Assembly: GCA_009774655.1 (NCBI GenBank)
Contig: VSOD01000003.1
Coordinates: 1 to 36,904 of the forward strand
Length of the DNA: 36,904 nucleotides
Reading direction: 5' to 3'
Origin: Lachnospiraceae bacterium
Lineage (GTDB): Bacteria > Bacillota_A > Clostridia > Lachnospirales > Lachnospiraceae
Part shown: positions 5,820 through 15,420 of the stretch, in pieces
Numbering within the stretch: the stretch's first letter is position 1
How the letters are laid out: every line of letters begins with the position of its first letter
Program-made: the position numbers and the translations under genes
Notes under the pieces: generated by a model
What the model was told of the DNA's origin: nothing
Databases searched by the model: none
What the model saw: only the letters and a program-made list of their open reading frames with translations

Positions 5820-7766
5820 CTATTTCAATATCACGCTGACTATATTATCCGCGATCCGCTCCAGTACCATATATGTATCGAATCCACGCATATCCGCAAG
5901 AGTCGCCGCACCTCCAGTACCGCATCTGCAATAACTGCCTGCAACACATGTTCCGTCATCCCTGACCGGCACGACACCGACCATCCCAACATAGTCCCAC
6001 TCGGGCCTGTCTTTTCGTTCCACATAGGACTGCTGCAGGGATCCGTCATAACCGGCTGCCTGCTTCATCCGTTTTTCCATCCTGCCAGTCGGAATCATAA
6101 TGGGCTTTCCATCTTTAAGAACCGGATTTCCTTCTTTGTCGAATTTTTCCACATACTCCTCTACCTCTTCATATACGATACGGTTGAATTCGTCACGCTC
6201 CCACCGCCAGTAGTATTCTTCGTCAGAATTACCCACGACAGAGGGATTGCCCGATGTGATACCGACTATGTAATCATCTGCTTCCGCCTTGTGCAGATAT
6301 CCGTCCTTAATGGCGACAAAATAACCTACCCTATCTTCATTGTCGGGATTCCCGTCAGCCCATGGCCGGATAAACTCTGCGTAGTCGGCGCCGGAAGAAT
6401 TGTACTGTCCTTTTGCGTAGACTGCTCCGTCATAGAATATTCGGAATACATTTGTTCTGTTGTTTGCAGCTGTTCCATTACCAACAATAAAAATATTGTG
6501 TAGATACCCGGGTGTATTATCATCCGTGTTACATCTTCCAATAGCTAACTGGCAATCACTACCCGCTATAGTCTGTTGACCAAGCGCAAAAGATCTATTA
6601 CATTTAGCTTCTGAAAGCCATCCGGCCGCATAGGACTGGGCACCACTGGCTACTGTCAAATAGCCACCTGCGTGTGATGACTCCCCTTCTGCTTTACTAG
6701 ACCACCCTTCTGCATGCGAATTATTTCCACTTGCAATAGAATTATATCCCTCTGCGTGAGAGCGATAGCCGCTGGCAATCGTCTTAAGGCCCTCTGCGTG
6801 AGCTTCAAATCCTGCTTGAGTCTCAATTCCTTCCGTATGTGCATAAGAATCGATAGCTTCTGTCCCATACCCTTCTGCATGCGCATACATGCCCGCAACA
6901 AGATTTTTTCTTCCCTCTACGTGACACCCACTGTAACCCGATGAAGCCTGTATGATTGTTGCAAAATAAACGTTGAAATTCGATGAAGGGATGCTTTCTT
7001 CAACAATTATGGATTTTCCGTCACTCTCAATAGAATTAACAGTAAATACAAGCGCGTCGTTTATATAATAAAAATTCTGCACAAACAGTTTCGAACCGAC
7101 TTCCAAAGCCGCAAAAGCGTCAGCGAATCCTGTATATATATCATCAAAAGTAAATTTTTTCCCTGCCGTATCATAGCTTTCTATTTTAAATACGTATTTT
7201 GCTCCTGCTATGTTCTGACAATTTTCCGCATGAGACCCATATCCAAGAGCGATATTTCCACATCCTTCTGAAAAAGAATGACTATCCAAGGATACATTAT
7301 TATTTCCAAAAGAAGCGGAATTTGCTCCAAAAGAATTGTTATTTAAACCCATAGATACCGTATTTTTAGCAGAGGAATTATTTTTCCGCCCTGCAGAAAA
7401 AGAACAATCGCCTGATGATTCGTTGTACCCTCCAAAAGAAACCGCTCCTCTTTGTGTGGCTACTACATTTTCCCCATACGCAATACTTCTATTACCTGCA
7501 ACACTGCCTTCTTTCCTGCCAAGACTGACCGCATCATCCCCATAAATCGCCTTGGATGCGAAGTCTCCCTCTGCACCACCCCGCGCCAATATTTGCCAGT
7601 ATTCACTGTTTTCAGATGGCGGATTACCTTTTGTTTCTTTTTTTGCTACATAAGTCGATCCATTATAGTAAACAAACTGCAAAAAGTTATACGTTTCCGC
7701 AGGACTGTATTCGCCCCTTGGAACAAACCCGATTATCCCAGCATCTCCACTTATCAATTCACTCAT
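5820..7766 (-). CDS. tail fibre with YadA-like beta-roll and C-terminal Peptidase_G2 self-cleaving chaperone domain
   Basis: This 648-residue protein has the shared CBM-like module at the N-terminus (about 1-60). A long array of degenerate 14-16-residue repeats with SHAEG/AHAEG cores follows (about 75-400), like the trimeric left-handed beta-roll of YadA heads. From about residue 440 it matches the Peptidase_G2 intramolecular chaperone domain: SSGADYAEF at 457-465, DRVGYF, DDYIVGI and SVVGNSDEEY. In phage appendage proteins such as GA-1 gp12 this domain trimerises the fibre and then cleaves itself off. I chose the ATG at 7766 (ATGA overlap with the upstream stop); a TTG at 7781 is also in frame. 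The role is host binding. Confidence 0.85.
   Translation of the reverse strand: MSELISGDAGIIGFVPRGEYSPAETYNFLQFVYYNGSTYVAKKETKGNPPSENSEYWQILARGGAEGDFASKAIYGDDAVSLGRKEGSVAGNRSIAYGENVVATQRGAVSFGGYNESSGDCSFSAGRKNNSSAKNTVSMGLNNNSFGANSASFGNNNVSLDSHSFSEGCGNIALGYGSHAENCQNIAGAKYVFKIESYDTAGKKFTFDDIYTGFADAFAALEVGSKLFVQNFYYINDALVFTVNSIESDGKSIIVEESIPSSNFNVYFATIIQASSGYSGCHVEGRKNLVAGMYAHAEGYGTEAIDSYAHTEGIETQAGFEAHAEGLKTIASGYRSHAEGYNSIASGNNSHAEGWSSKAEGESSHAGGYLTVASGAQSYAAGWLSEAKCNRSFALGQQTIAGSDCQLAIGRCNTDDNTPGYLHNIFIVGNGTAANNRTNVFRIFYDGAVYAKGQYNSSGADYAEFIRPWADGNPDNEDRVGYFVAIKDGYLHKAEADDYIVGITSGNPSVVGNSDEEYYWRWERDEFNRIVYEEVEEYVEKFDKEGNPVLKDGKPIMIPTGRMEKRMKQAAGYDGSLQQSYVERKDRPEWDYVGMVGVVPVRDDGTCVAGSYCRCGTGGAATLADMRGFDTYMVLERIADNIVSVILK
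7633..7745 (-). repeat. 113-bp exact direct repeat, copy 2
   Basis: Identical to 5689-5801. It encodes the N-terminal module of the Peptidase_G2 fibre. The identity ends sharply at 7746 (T) against 5802 (C), just at the start-codon side of both genes. Confidence 0.95.
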
Positions 7767-8254
7767 AACACCATCCCCCAAAGCAAATGCCCGTTTTCTA
7801 CCTCAAAGTCAAACCGCCCGCCGGAATACAAAAGATGACCTGTTTCTAAATCTACTGTAAAACTCGGCTTAGATACATCCAAAGCATTCTCAGCGGCCTC
7901 ACTCCACTTTTTAGACTGTTCGCTGTAATACTTTGCGTTGTCAGCATCTTCACCTTCACGCTCACCCGTGCCTCCATGCGCATAACTTTCTGCAAGTTTT
8001 GCCCATAAAGCGATAGCTTTTTCAATGTCTTTAGACTCAACAAGAATCCGCCGGATTTCCTCCATGTCTCTCTCAAACGCTTCATAGGTTGCCATGCGCA
8101 GGCACAGTCCCGGCCGGAAACACATCCAGACATGTCTTGAGTCTGTAGATACCGCCCACTCACCGGTTGTCATCTGGTCAGGGTCAAAAAGGTCTTCTGC
8201 GCCATGCCGCATCTGGATCGTAGCCTTGATTGTATTGACCGATCTGATTGCCAT
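7763..8254 (-). CDS. phage baseplate or fibre-associated structural protein
   Basis: A 163-residue protein. Residues about 8-50 (IQMRHGAEDLFDPDQMTTGE, followed by WAVSTDSRHVW) form a small beta domain seen at the N-terminus of many Gram-positive siphovirus fibre or baseplate proteins. Residues about 60-135 are a helical, probably coiled-coil stalk (DNAKYYSEQSKKWSEAAENA). The C-terminus returns to a short beta segment. It lies between the tail-tip protein and the fibres and overlaps the fibre start as ATGA, so it may link the fibres to the tail tip. No enzyme motif is visible. The family is uncertain. Confidence 0.65.
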   Translation of the reverse strand: MAIRSVNTIKATIQMRHGAEDLFDPDQMTTGEWAVSTDSRHVWMCFRPGLCLRMATYEAFERDMEEIRRILVESKDIEKAIALWAKLAESYAHGGTGEREGEDADNAKYYSEQSKKWSEAAENALDVSKPSFTVDLETGHLLYSGGRFDFEVENGHLLWGMVL

Positions 8255-8256
8255 AC

Positions 8257-8454
8257 TTATTCCCCATCTATAATTCTCTGTGCGAAATCTTCCAGTTCCT
8301 TAACGTTGCTTAAAGCCGCCTGATCCACCACTACCTTGTTCACTCTCTCATTTTCCCTAATGATATTACCTTTTTCATCAATCTCGGAAAATGTAACTGA
8401 GAGGCGCTTACCCTCTGCAGTTGTCAATACAGTCATACTTGTCACTCTCTTCAT
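8257..8454 (-). CDS. small conserved phage protein in the tail-tip region
   Basis: This 65-residue protein overlaps the stop of the tail-tip gene (8451-8454, ATGA), so it should be translationally coupled to it. It looks like a short beta-hairpin segment (SMTVLTTAEGKRLSVTF) followed by an acidic C-terminal helix (ELEDFAQRIIDGE). I recognise the style from other clostridial prophages but not a function. It carries no cysteine pairs or membrane segment. It could be a small baseplate component or an assembly helper. Confidence 0.6.
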   Translation of the reverse strand: MKRVTSMTVLTTAEGKRLSVTFSEIDEKGNIIRENERVNKVVVDQAALSNVKELEDFAQRIIDGE

Positions 8455-10808
8455 AACCCCAATACCTCCGCATAATAATTATTTATATAGCTTTGTGATT
8501 CACTCTCATAATCAACTTCATCTTCTTTTTTCTCATACACGAATCTTTCAAGTCTCTCCGTTTCAAAACCGAACTGCCTCGCTTTGATTTCCCACCCAAA
8601 ACGCAGATCAGGCGTTCCTTTTACTACAAAATAATTCGTATGTCGTTCCTCTATCCATATATCACCTTGGCCATACTTTTGCAGAAATACCTGATACTGA
8701 CAATCCGTATTAATGGTTTCCAGAAAAATATCATCCACAAATATATAGCACGTTCCGCTTTTATCAAGTACACCTTCCCCAATGTCGCCAAAATATGGTT
8801 TTGGCATCTCATAGCAATATAATAATCTGTCTGAATAATTGTATGTTTTAGCGATCCTTGATTTTGAACCCCTTGCGTAAAAACTACCAGTTGCACCAGC
8901 AGTAATTCCAACGACTCCACCCTGCATCATATTCAATGCGCCGCCACCCAATACTATTTCATATTCAGAGCTCTGGTTATTGAACGAATGCGGAGACAGT
9001 CTGGATGTGTAGCCTCCTCCTCTTAGTGTGATGATATTATTTCGTGAATCCGATGTTGAAATATTTATATTACCACCAGTGATATTTGCATTAGCACTAT
9101 TCAAGGTCGTAGCTGTAACCGTACCCGTAAAGGAACCCGTAGCGGCACTCAATTCGCCCCTGAATGTTCCGGTAGCCGCGCTAAGCACACCAGAAAACGT
9201 TCCTTTCGTCGCAACAATACCCTCCTTATCCCACTTCCCTATCTGACTGCCAGAAGAATTCAAGATTTTTATGGAACCATTGACATTATTATCCCCGCCC
9301 AGCGTGAGTGTCCCGCCTCTGATCCAGTCGCACACGATCCCGATCGCGTATAAGACATTCACAATCACATTCCCATTTTTGTCAAACCCCGCGGTATAAC
9401 TCCTGCCCCCGTCTGTTGAAATGAAAAAGCCGTCGATCGTCTGTTTATAGACAGTCTTCGAGTCCTCCAGAGCAGGCTTGTCATGCAGGTATATGATCCT
9501 GCTCCCATCCGGCTTATCTTCATACGTGGTATGCATCCCCATCGCGTTCATGGCGAGCTGGTTCATCTGCTGTACGGCCTTATCATAGGTGGAAAGCTGC
9601 TTTTCCGCGTTCCTGCGTGCCTCCACGACCGCCTGCGCTGCTGCGGAGACATAATTGCTCCCATTCCGCAGCGGGTCTTCCGCCTGGCAGGCTATCTGCG
9701 TATAGGCCCCGATCGTATAGGATACAGAATTGATGACAGAGTTATAGACATTCCCCTTCCTGTCAGACACCATGACCACATCAAAGGGTTCATAGAGCGG
9801 GTTGCCGAGCACCTGCGCGCTGAATGGCCTGAATACCATCCCCACCATACGGGCACCCAGATAACCGGACACATCCTGTTCTTTCCCGTTCACAAAAGGA
9901 TTGCCTTTAACTTCGACCAGATACCCTTCCTCACCGGATATCGCTGTCTTTTCGTCTTCCCCCACGACGCGCACACCGGTGATCTGTACGTCGTCTGTAT
10001 GCACGTCAAGGGATTTTATCCGGAATATATGCTCTGGCATTGGCTCAGAAAAATCACCGCCTGTTATGATCGTATCTGTACTGTAGTCAGTGAAATCGCC
10101 GCCGTCTACGACAGTATCCTCCTGGTACTGCATGAAGCTCCCGCCATTATAGTTATATCTGTCCAGCAGAGATGAGTCATACCAGACAAGCTGCATATAG
10201 CCGTCATTATCGACCCTTGCATTATACCCGGCTATCTGGGCCGCATAAGATACGATCTGCCTGTATGTGGCCTTCTCCGGTTTCTTCTGTACGACGAAGC
10301 CCATATTGTCGAACTGCCGGAACCCAATAGGGATGCCGCAGTCAAGACAGGCGCCGGACAGGATCTCCTGCAGTGTGGCCGGATAGGGCATGAGGCTGGA
10401 AGAATAGTCCCGATCCAGCCTATACATACCATCCACCGCGCTGATCTGTATCGTATCCCCCGGTGTCTCCGGTACTGTAGCATAGTACACCCCTTTGCGT
10501 ATCTTCTCGATACTGCCGTCATCCAAGAGCATGGCAACATAAAGGTGTATGACCGACTGGTAAAAATCATACCGTGAAAACCGCTCGTCCTGATTTTCAA
10601 GGCGGATCTTCAAAGTCTTTCCGATACAAAAACCCACACCAAACTTTCCATCGGTCGTCTTATCCTCGATCTGACAGCCGCCGATCATGAAATCATTTGG
10701 ATCAAGGCTCAGAAACGTACCATCGGAAAGGATGATATCCGCATAATTGGCAAGTGGCGGCCTGTCTGTTTTCAGTTTTTCCTTAAATTCTTTACTTGCC
10801 GCTATCAT
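8451..10808 (-). CDS. tail-tip / prophage tail endopeptidase-like hub protein
   Basis: A 785-residue protein placed after the tape measure and a small distal-tail-like gene, where the tail-associated hub or lysin sits in siphoviruses. Residues about 1-390 resemble the conserved hub region (LSLDPNDFMIGGCQIED, then a LEIRLENQDERF-like stretch reading LKIRLENQDERFSRYDF). Residues about 500-590 hold short GTFSG/GSFTG repeats (FSGVLSAATG, FRGELSAATG, FTGTVTATT), a triple-beta fibre neck pattern. The last 150 residues may be a tip domain. The ATG at 10808 has AAAAGGGA upstream. A catalytic endopeptidase site is not obvious, so I call it structural. Confidence 0.75.
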   Translation of the reverse strand: MIAASKEFKEKLKTDRPPLANYADIILSDGTFLSLDPNDFMIGGCQIEDKTTDGKFGVGFCIGKTLKIRLENQDERFSRYDFYQSVIHLYVAMLLDDGSIEKIRKGVYYATVPETPGDTIQISAVDGMYRLDRDYSSSLMPYPATLQEILSGACLDCGIPIGFRQFDNMGFVVQKKPEKATYRQIVSYAAQIAGYNARVDNDGYMQLVWYDSSLLDRYNYNGGSFMQYQEDTVVDGGDFTDYSTDTIITGGDFSEPMPEHIFRIKSLDVHTDDVQITGVRVVGEDEKTAISGEEGYLVEVKGNPFVNGKEQDVSGYLGARMVGMVFRPFSAQVLGNPLYEPFDVVMVSDRKGNVYNSVINSVSYTIGAYTQIACQAEDPLRNGSNYVSAAAQAVVEARRNAEKQLSTYDKAVQQMNQLAMNAMGMHTTYEDKPDGSRIIYLHDKPALEDSKTVYKQTIDGFFISTDGGRSYTAGFDKNGNVIVNVLYAIGIVCDWIRGGTLTLGGDNNVNGSIKILNSSGSQIGKWDKEGIVATKGTFSGVLSAATGTFRGELSAATGSFTGTVTATTLNSANANITGGNINISTSDSRNNIITLRGGGYTSRLSPHSFNNQSSEYEIVLGGGALNMMQGGVVGITAGATGSFYARGSKSRIAKTYNYSDRLLYCYEMPKPYFGDIGEGVLDKSGTCYIFVDDIFLETINTDCQYQVFLQKYGQGDIWIEERHTNYFVVKGTPDLRFGWEIKARQFGFETERLERFVYEKKEDEVDYESESQSYINNYYAEVLGL

Positions 10809-10821
10809 TTCCCTTTTTCCC

Positions 10822-11196
10822 CTATACAGGATTTATTGCTATCGCATTAAATGACATACTTTTCCAGCATTCTATCCCATTTACAACCCCAAGAGAGCCA
10901 TAGGAATATCTTGTGGTGTAAAAATAGCCTGTCGTCCATTCCCCAAGCTCCAAAGACATATACCTTAACTCATACTTCCTTCTGTTTTTTGTACGTCGGT
11001 AGATCTTGGCCGCTTCTTTCACCGGAATATCAAGAAACCCTATGTTATAGCTCTCTATCGTTCCCATTGGTGTATTGTACATGACCAGTGTCTGGACCCT
11101 GCCGGAATCCTCCGTAGATGTAGTTTCCGCAGCAGGCGTAAAGGTATGGGGCGTCAATATCTTTATACCGTCAATTTCAAGTGGCTGTTCTACCAT
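10822..11196 (-). CDS. small tail protein (DUF6711-like), possible distal tail component
   Basis: This 124-residue protein follows the tape measure gene and precedes the hub, the position of the distal tail (Dit) protein in Gram-positive siphoviruses. It is much shorter than a full Dit (usually 200 or more residues), so it may supply only an N-terminal ring domain. The sequence is mostly beta with basic and aromatic patches (YRRTKNRRKYELRYMSLELG). GGAGGG lies 5 bases before the ATG. The length and context recall small clostridial phage proteins annotated DUF6711. The function is inferred from position only. Confidence 0.6.
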   Translation of the reverse strand: MVEQPLEIDGIKILTPHTFTPAAETTSTEDSGRVQTLVMYNTPMGTIESYNIGFLDIPVKEAAKIYRRTKNRRKYELRYMSLELGEWTTGYFYTTRYSYGSLGVVNGIECWKSMSFNAIAINPV

Positions 11197-11205
11197 ATTG
11201 CCCTC

Positions 11206-14200
11206 CTATTCCAGTGCAAAGATATTCTTACCGGTGGACATCTGCACGACCTTACCCTCCTTCACCATCGCGTAAAGGATCTCCTTACTGTCAAGGATCA
11301 CTTTCAGGATGACCGGCTGGCCGTTTCCGCCCGTACTGCCCATCTCAACCAACGCCTCCATAAAAGCCTGTTTCATGGTAGAGATCGGGGAAACAACCTC
11401 TGTCTCCTGTGTATTATCCCCCAGGATCGCAAGGTGCTGTTTCATGGTCCGCGGTATGACCTGTCCGGTAGCGTAGCCTGGTATCTCCATAGTCGCCAGT
11501 TTAGCGATCCTTGGATCGGCAGCATACGGCAGCTTCATAGACCGCACGGAGTATGAACGGGAAGAATAGCTCTGGCCAGAGTCTCCACTGTTAAAAGAAC
11601 TTTTCTTACTTTCTGCCTTATCAAACAAAGACAGCAGCCCCTCGATCCATCCCGTTATCCTCTCTACTGCTCCCTTGATGATCCTCGTGATCCCGCCCCA
11701 TACGGTCTCTACAATATTCTTCGCATGTTCCATTGCACTGGAAAAGTCCCCCCTGAGCAGATCAGCCACCAGCCCCACACAATCCGCAATGATATCTGCC
11801 AGATCACCGATCGCATCAAACATTTCACCGATCCACGCTATTGACGTATCAAAAACTTCGTCAATAATCGGAAGGAGCACTGGAAGCAGCGTATCAATGA
11901 TCCATTCTGCGAGTGGCATCAGGGCGTCTTCCCACAAGATGGTCAGGGCATCAAATATCTTACTCAACGCCGGATCGATGTGCTCCTCCCACAAGACCAT
12001 AAACTTTTCGCCCCATTCTTCCAGCATCGGCTTGACATAATTGTCCCAGAATTCCACGAACTTGTCTTTCAGCTTGCCGACACCTTCCACCACAGAATCG
12101 AAAAAAGGCTTGATATGGTCATTGTACAGGGTATCAATGCTCGCCTTGAAGTCCTCGTTTGTCTTATACAGATATACAAACCCTGCCGCCAGTGCCGCAA
12201 CAGCCGCAATCGCAATACCTACTGGAGAAGCCAGCAGGGATATCGCAGCCGCAAGTGCGTGGATCACCGGTGACAACAAGGAGAGAGTCCCCGTTAGCCC
12301 CTTTGCTATATTTGCAAATACAGAGAATGCCGTCGATACAGCCGGAAATACCGCGCTCGCTGTTTTTAAAGCCACGATCGCGACAGCTATTTTACCCAAT
12401 CCGTCCGCCACGTCTTCCGGCCTCACGTTATCCATCCAGTTTTCTATCATGGTCAGGAATTCAGAGAGGGCCGGGCTGTTCAAAAACCCCGCAAGCGCCT
12501 CCGACAAACGACCGATAAAGATGATCAGCCCTTCCCCGACCACCTCAGCGAATGGCTCCAGATGCTCCCAGAACTCCGACAGACGCGCCCGCAATGACTC
12601 CCAGTCGACCATGTTGTTGAAATCAATGAGTACCTGCAGCAGATCCGGAAGTCCTTTTTCTGTCGTCCAGGTGCCGAGCGGAAGAAGCACTTTTTCATAA
12701 AAGTCTGTAATGATGCCGCTCAGTGCGTCAAATACCGGAACAAGAGATGCTGTCCACTCCTGAACTTTTGTCAGCAGCGGCGAGAAGTCAAGGTCCCTTG
12801 ACCATTCCACTGTCGCATCTGCGGCATGACGTATATTTGCCACGATCACGCCAATGATATCCCTGATATTCTCAAGGATGTGCAGGCCGGTCTCGTTCTC
12901 TTCCCACGCTTCACGGAAGTTATGAGCAAGGTTTCCGGCTACCAGCCCGATATCACCGATGATATGCAGGATATCTTCAAAGATCTTTATGGTCTTTTCT
13001 TGTTGCCAGACCTCAAGAAAGTCAGAACCGATGCTCTTGATCAGGTCCCATATTTCCTGCAGCCCATATTTCCACGAATCAATGACGAAATCGCCTTCAC
13101 GATCCCAGGCTTCTTTGATCGGGGCGAAAAGGTCGGCTAAAACATCCTTGACCTTCTGCGCCATATCTGCGAACTTCTGTGAGACCGGCGCCTCCTCGAA
13201 CATGAGGCCGGTCTGGTCAGTATCCTTTTCCTCCTCCTTTGAAGAGTATCTGTTGATCTCATCCAGAGGCGACAGATAACCCTCGGCCGCCTTTTTTGCT
13301 TCTTCGAACGCATCCGCAGTCTGCCTGATCACTTTTGTATAAGTCTTCTGGCCTGTGATCGCGGCGGTAAACTGTCCGACTTTGTCCAAAAGGCTTATCA
13401 TATAGTCCGCAGCCTTTTGGATATACGGTATCGCGACATCTACCAGGGGCCGGAACGCTGCCGCAAAAGCATTCTGCAAAGTCAGGATGCTCGCCCGGAG
13501 CCCGTCTACGGAACCTTTAAACTTCTCATTATCCTTATACAGATTCCCGAAGCCGTCTTTGACCGCAGAGGTCATCTCACTGAACGCCCTGCTGATCTGG
13601 TTGAAAATGAGCAGCGACAGCACAAGGCTTTTTAAGCGTGAAGACATGGTCGTGAGAACGCCGTTCGATCTCCCGGCGGACTTATGCAGGGTCGAAAAAG
13701 ACTGCCGTGCACGTTCACCAAGTTTCTTCAACCCGGAGGAGATCTTTCCGATGAGGGACTGCATACCCGACAGTGCGCCTTTGGCCGCGCTCCCTAAAAG
13801 ATGGAAGGATCTGGACGCAGTGTTTCTTACCACGTTTCCCAGCCTTTGAAATGCGGACACTACCGCGCCCAGCCCCTTCTGCAGATCCCGTTGGCTCTTA
13901 TCTGCCTTTTTGACATCGCTGTCATAGTCACTTACTTCTTTATCAAGAGCTGCAAGCTCCCGCCGTGCGGACTCAAACTGCTCATATCCCCGGCCGACTC
14001 CCGCTTTCTCCAGTTCGGCCATGTATTCTAAAAGCTGTTTCCTGCGCTCCATGACAGCGACGATACGCTGGTTGCTGACGACCGCCTGCTCCCGCAGGTA
14101 TTCCATGCGCGCTTCTTCCTGTACCTGCGCAGAAAGTTTTGCCTGGATCGCGGCATTTTTCTGATCCTGCTTCGCCTGACGCTCTTCTTCTTTTGCCTGC

Positions 14201-14760
14201 AGTCTTGCTTCATTTTCGATCTGCTTCTGGATCCTGGCATTTTCTCTTTGAAGTGCTTTTTCTGCCTGCTCTTCAATTTTCTGCTGTACCGCCGCTTGCT
14301 TTTCTGCTTCTCTGGCGGCCTCTTGGGCCTGCTTCGCCTGTCCGGATTCTGTCTTCTTGTCAAGTTCCGCACGGTATGCCTTTACAGCGTCAGTGGCATC
14401 CTTCCAAAAAAGGTAAACCTTGTCATACTCCTCATCGCCAAAGAATTTCCCTTGGCTTTCAAGATCTTTTAATGCTTTCGCATACTCTTCGACCTCGACC
14501 TTTAGATCATTCAGATGCCCGACTTCTGTAACAGATTTTCCCTGCGCCCCCTCAAGAGACTCCAGCGATGTTTTGAGCTTCCGGATCCTCTTCTCATACC
14601 CTTTAAATACGGAATCCTGCCTGCTGCCCCCTGATTCTATGAATCTCCGCTGTGCCTCTTCCAGATTAGCAAGCTCTTCTTTTATTTTTCCGGCGCCTTT
14701 TATGAAATTCTTCGTATCTATTTTTGTACCGACACGTACACTCGCATCATAATTCGCCAT
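11206..14760 (-). CDS. tail tape measure protein
   Basis: This 1184-residue protein is the longest in the window. It sits just downstream of the tail-chaperone genes. Residues about 20-320 are charged coiled coil rich in E, K, A and Q; a basic G-rich stretch follows; hydrophobic segments occur near residues 370-390 and again near 810-880 (ALAAAISLLASPVGIAIAAV). This is the usual tape measure layout. At about 1.5 angstrom per residue it predicts a siphovirus tail of roughly 175-180 nm. I chose the ATG at 14760 (MANYDASVRV) over the in-frame ATG at 14805, because tape measures often begin this way and the longer form would crowd the upstream gene; neither has a strong ribosome site. No lytic domain is visible. 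Confidence 0.92.
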   Translation of the reverse strand: MANYDASVRVGTKIDTKNFIKGAGKIKEELANLEEAQRRFIESGGSRQDSVFKGYEKRIRKLKTSLESLEGAQGKSVTEVGHLNDLKVEVEEYAKALKDLESQGKFFGDEEYDKVYLFWKDATDAVKAYRAELDKKTESGQAKQAQEAAREAEKQAAVQQKIEEQAEKALQRENARIQKQIENEARLQAKEEERQAKQDQKNAAIQAKLSAQVQEEARMEYLREQAVVSNQRIVAVMERRKQLLEYMAELEKAGVGRGYEQFESARRELAALDKEVSDYDSDVKKADKSQRDLQKGLGAVVSAFQRLGNVVRNTASRSFHLLGSAAKGALSGMQSLIGKISSGLKKLGERARQSFSTLHKSAGRSNGVLTTMSSRLKSLVLSLLIFNQISRAFSEMTSAVKDGFGNLYKDNEKFKGSVDGLRASILTLQNAFAAAFRPLVDVAIPYIQKAADYMISLLDKVGQFTAAITGQKTYTKVIRQTADAFEEAKKAAEGYLSPLDEINRYSSKEEEKDTDQTGLMFEEAPVSQKFADMAQKVKDVLADLFAPIKEAWDREGDFVIDSWKYGLQEIWDLIKSIGSDFLEVWQQEKTIKIFEDILHIIGDIGLVAGNLAHNFREAWEENETGLHILENIRDIIGVIVANIRHAADATVEWSRDLDFSPLLTKVQEWTASLVPVFDALSGIITDFYEKVLLPLGTWTTEKGLPDLLQVLIDFNNMVDWESLRARLSEFWEHLEPFAEVVGEGLIIFIGRLSEALAGFLNSPALSEFLTMIENWMDNVRPEDVADGLGKIAVAIVALKTASAVFPAVSTAFSVFANIAKGLTGTLSLLSPVIHALAAAISLLASPVGIAIAAVAALAAGFVYLYKTNEDFKASIDTLYNDHIKPFFDSVVEGVGKLKDKFVEFWDNYVKPMLEEWGEKFMVLWEEHIDPALSKIFDALTILWEDALMPLAEWIIDTLLPVLLPIIDEVFDTSIAWIGEMFDAIGDLADIIADCVGLVADLLRGDFSSAMEHAKNIVETVWGGITRIIKGAVERITGWIEGLLSLFDKAESKKSSFNSGDSGQSYSSRSYSVRSMKLPYAADPRIAKLATMEIPGYATGQVIPRTMKQHLAILGDNTQETEVVSPISTMKQAFMEALVEMGSTGGNGQPVILKVILDSKEILYAMVKEGKVVQMSTGKNIFALE

Positions 14761-14826
14761 AAAAATTTCCGCCCATAGCTCTTTCAGGTCAGCGATACGC
14801 TCCATCCGCGTACCGGTCTCACTCTA

Positions 14827-15420
14827 TCAAAGCATCCTGTTCAGGAGTGCTTTGTATCTCATTTCCAGTTCCTGCTCTTCCCTGGTCTTTCTCTTCTCCA
14901 ATATCACCAGTTCACGATTTTTGTTCAGGAACTCCCTTTCGTTCTTCTCCAACTTTTTCTTTTTGTTCAGCTTATCCCGGATACTGATAACGAATGTCCA
15001 GAAATCATCCTTGTCAACGCCGTTCACGTATCCGGATAATGTCCACCAGTGCATATAGTCTGCTTCCCTGACTTCCCTTCCGGCGACCTTATTGACCGCA
15101 GCAAAGATCATCTGCTCATCCTGCTTCCAGTCATAGAGCGGGGCATCACGATCTTTTTCCTCCGGTTTTCCCACGGAGAGAAACCATGAAATCTGCTCGA
15201 CTGCCTCCCCCAGATCAAAGCCGTCCTCTACTGCCTCCAGCACATCGTCAGCGCAGGAAAAATCCTCAAACAGAAGATAGACTGCAACGATCCATTTCTC
15301 GATGTGTTCCAATTCCTCATCTGAAAAGGCCTCCAGCACCTGCAGCACATCACGATAGTCTGTCCTGATGGGATACTCCCGCCCGCCTACGGTCAATGTC
15401 TCCGGAAGCCCTCCGATCAT
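14827..15420 (-). CDS. Gp15-family tail assembly chaperone
   Basis: A 197-residue protein of the bacteriophage Gp15 family (GGREYPIRTDYRDVLQVLEA near the start; ADYMHWWTLSGYVNG in the second half; a charged KKKKLEKNEREFL tail). It lies directly before the tape measure and overlaps the preceding gene as ATGA (15417-15420). In phages without the lambda-type G/GT frameshift, this pair probably plays the G and GT roles of keeping the tape measure soluble and guiding tail tube assembly. I see no slippery frameshift site at the junction, so the two are made as separate proteins. Confidence 0.8.
   Translation of the reverse strand: MIGGLPETLTVGGREYPIRTDYRDVLQVLEAFSDEELEHIEKWIVAVYLLFEDFSCADDVLEAVEDGFDLGEAVEQISWFLSVGKPEEKDRDAPLYDWKQDEQMIFAAVNKVAGREVREADYMHWWTLSGYVNGVDKDDFWTFVISIRDKLNKKKKLEKNEREFLNKNRELVILEKRKTREEQELEMRYKALLNRML

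Noticed and set aside
5649..6503. 284-codon open frame on the + strand
   Set aside because: It is antisense to the junction of the two fibre genes, has no ribosome site, and its translation looks like an out-of-frame shadow.
6640..6920. Short repeated DNA segments that could suggest a CRISPR or minisatellite
   Set aside because: The repeats are degenerate SHAEG codons of the fibre beta-roll, without conserved repeat DNA or equal spacers. No CRISPR array was seen anywhere in the window.
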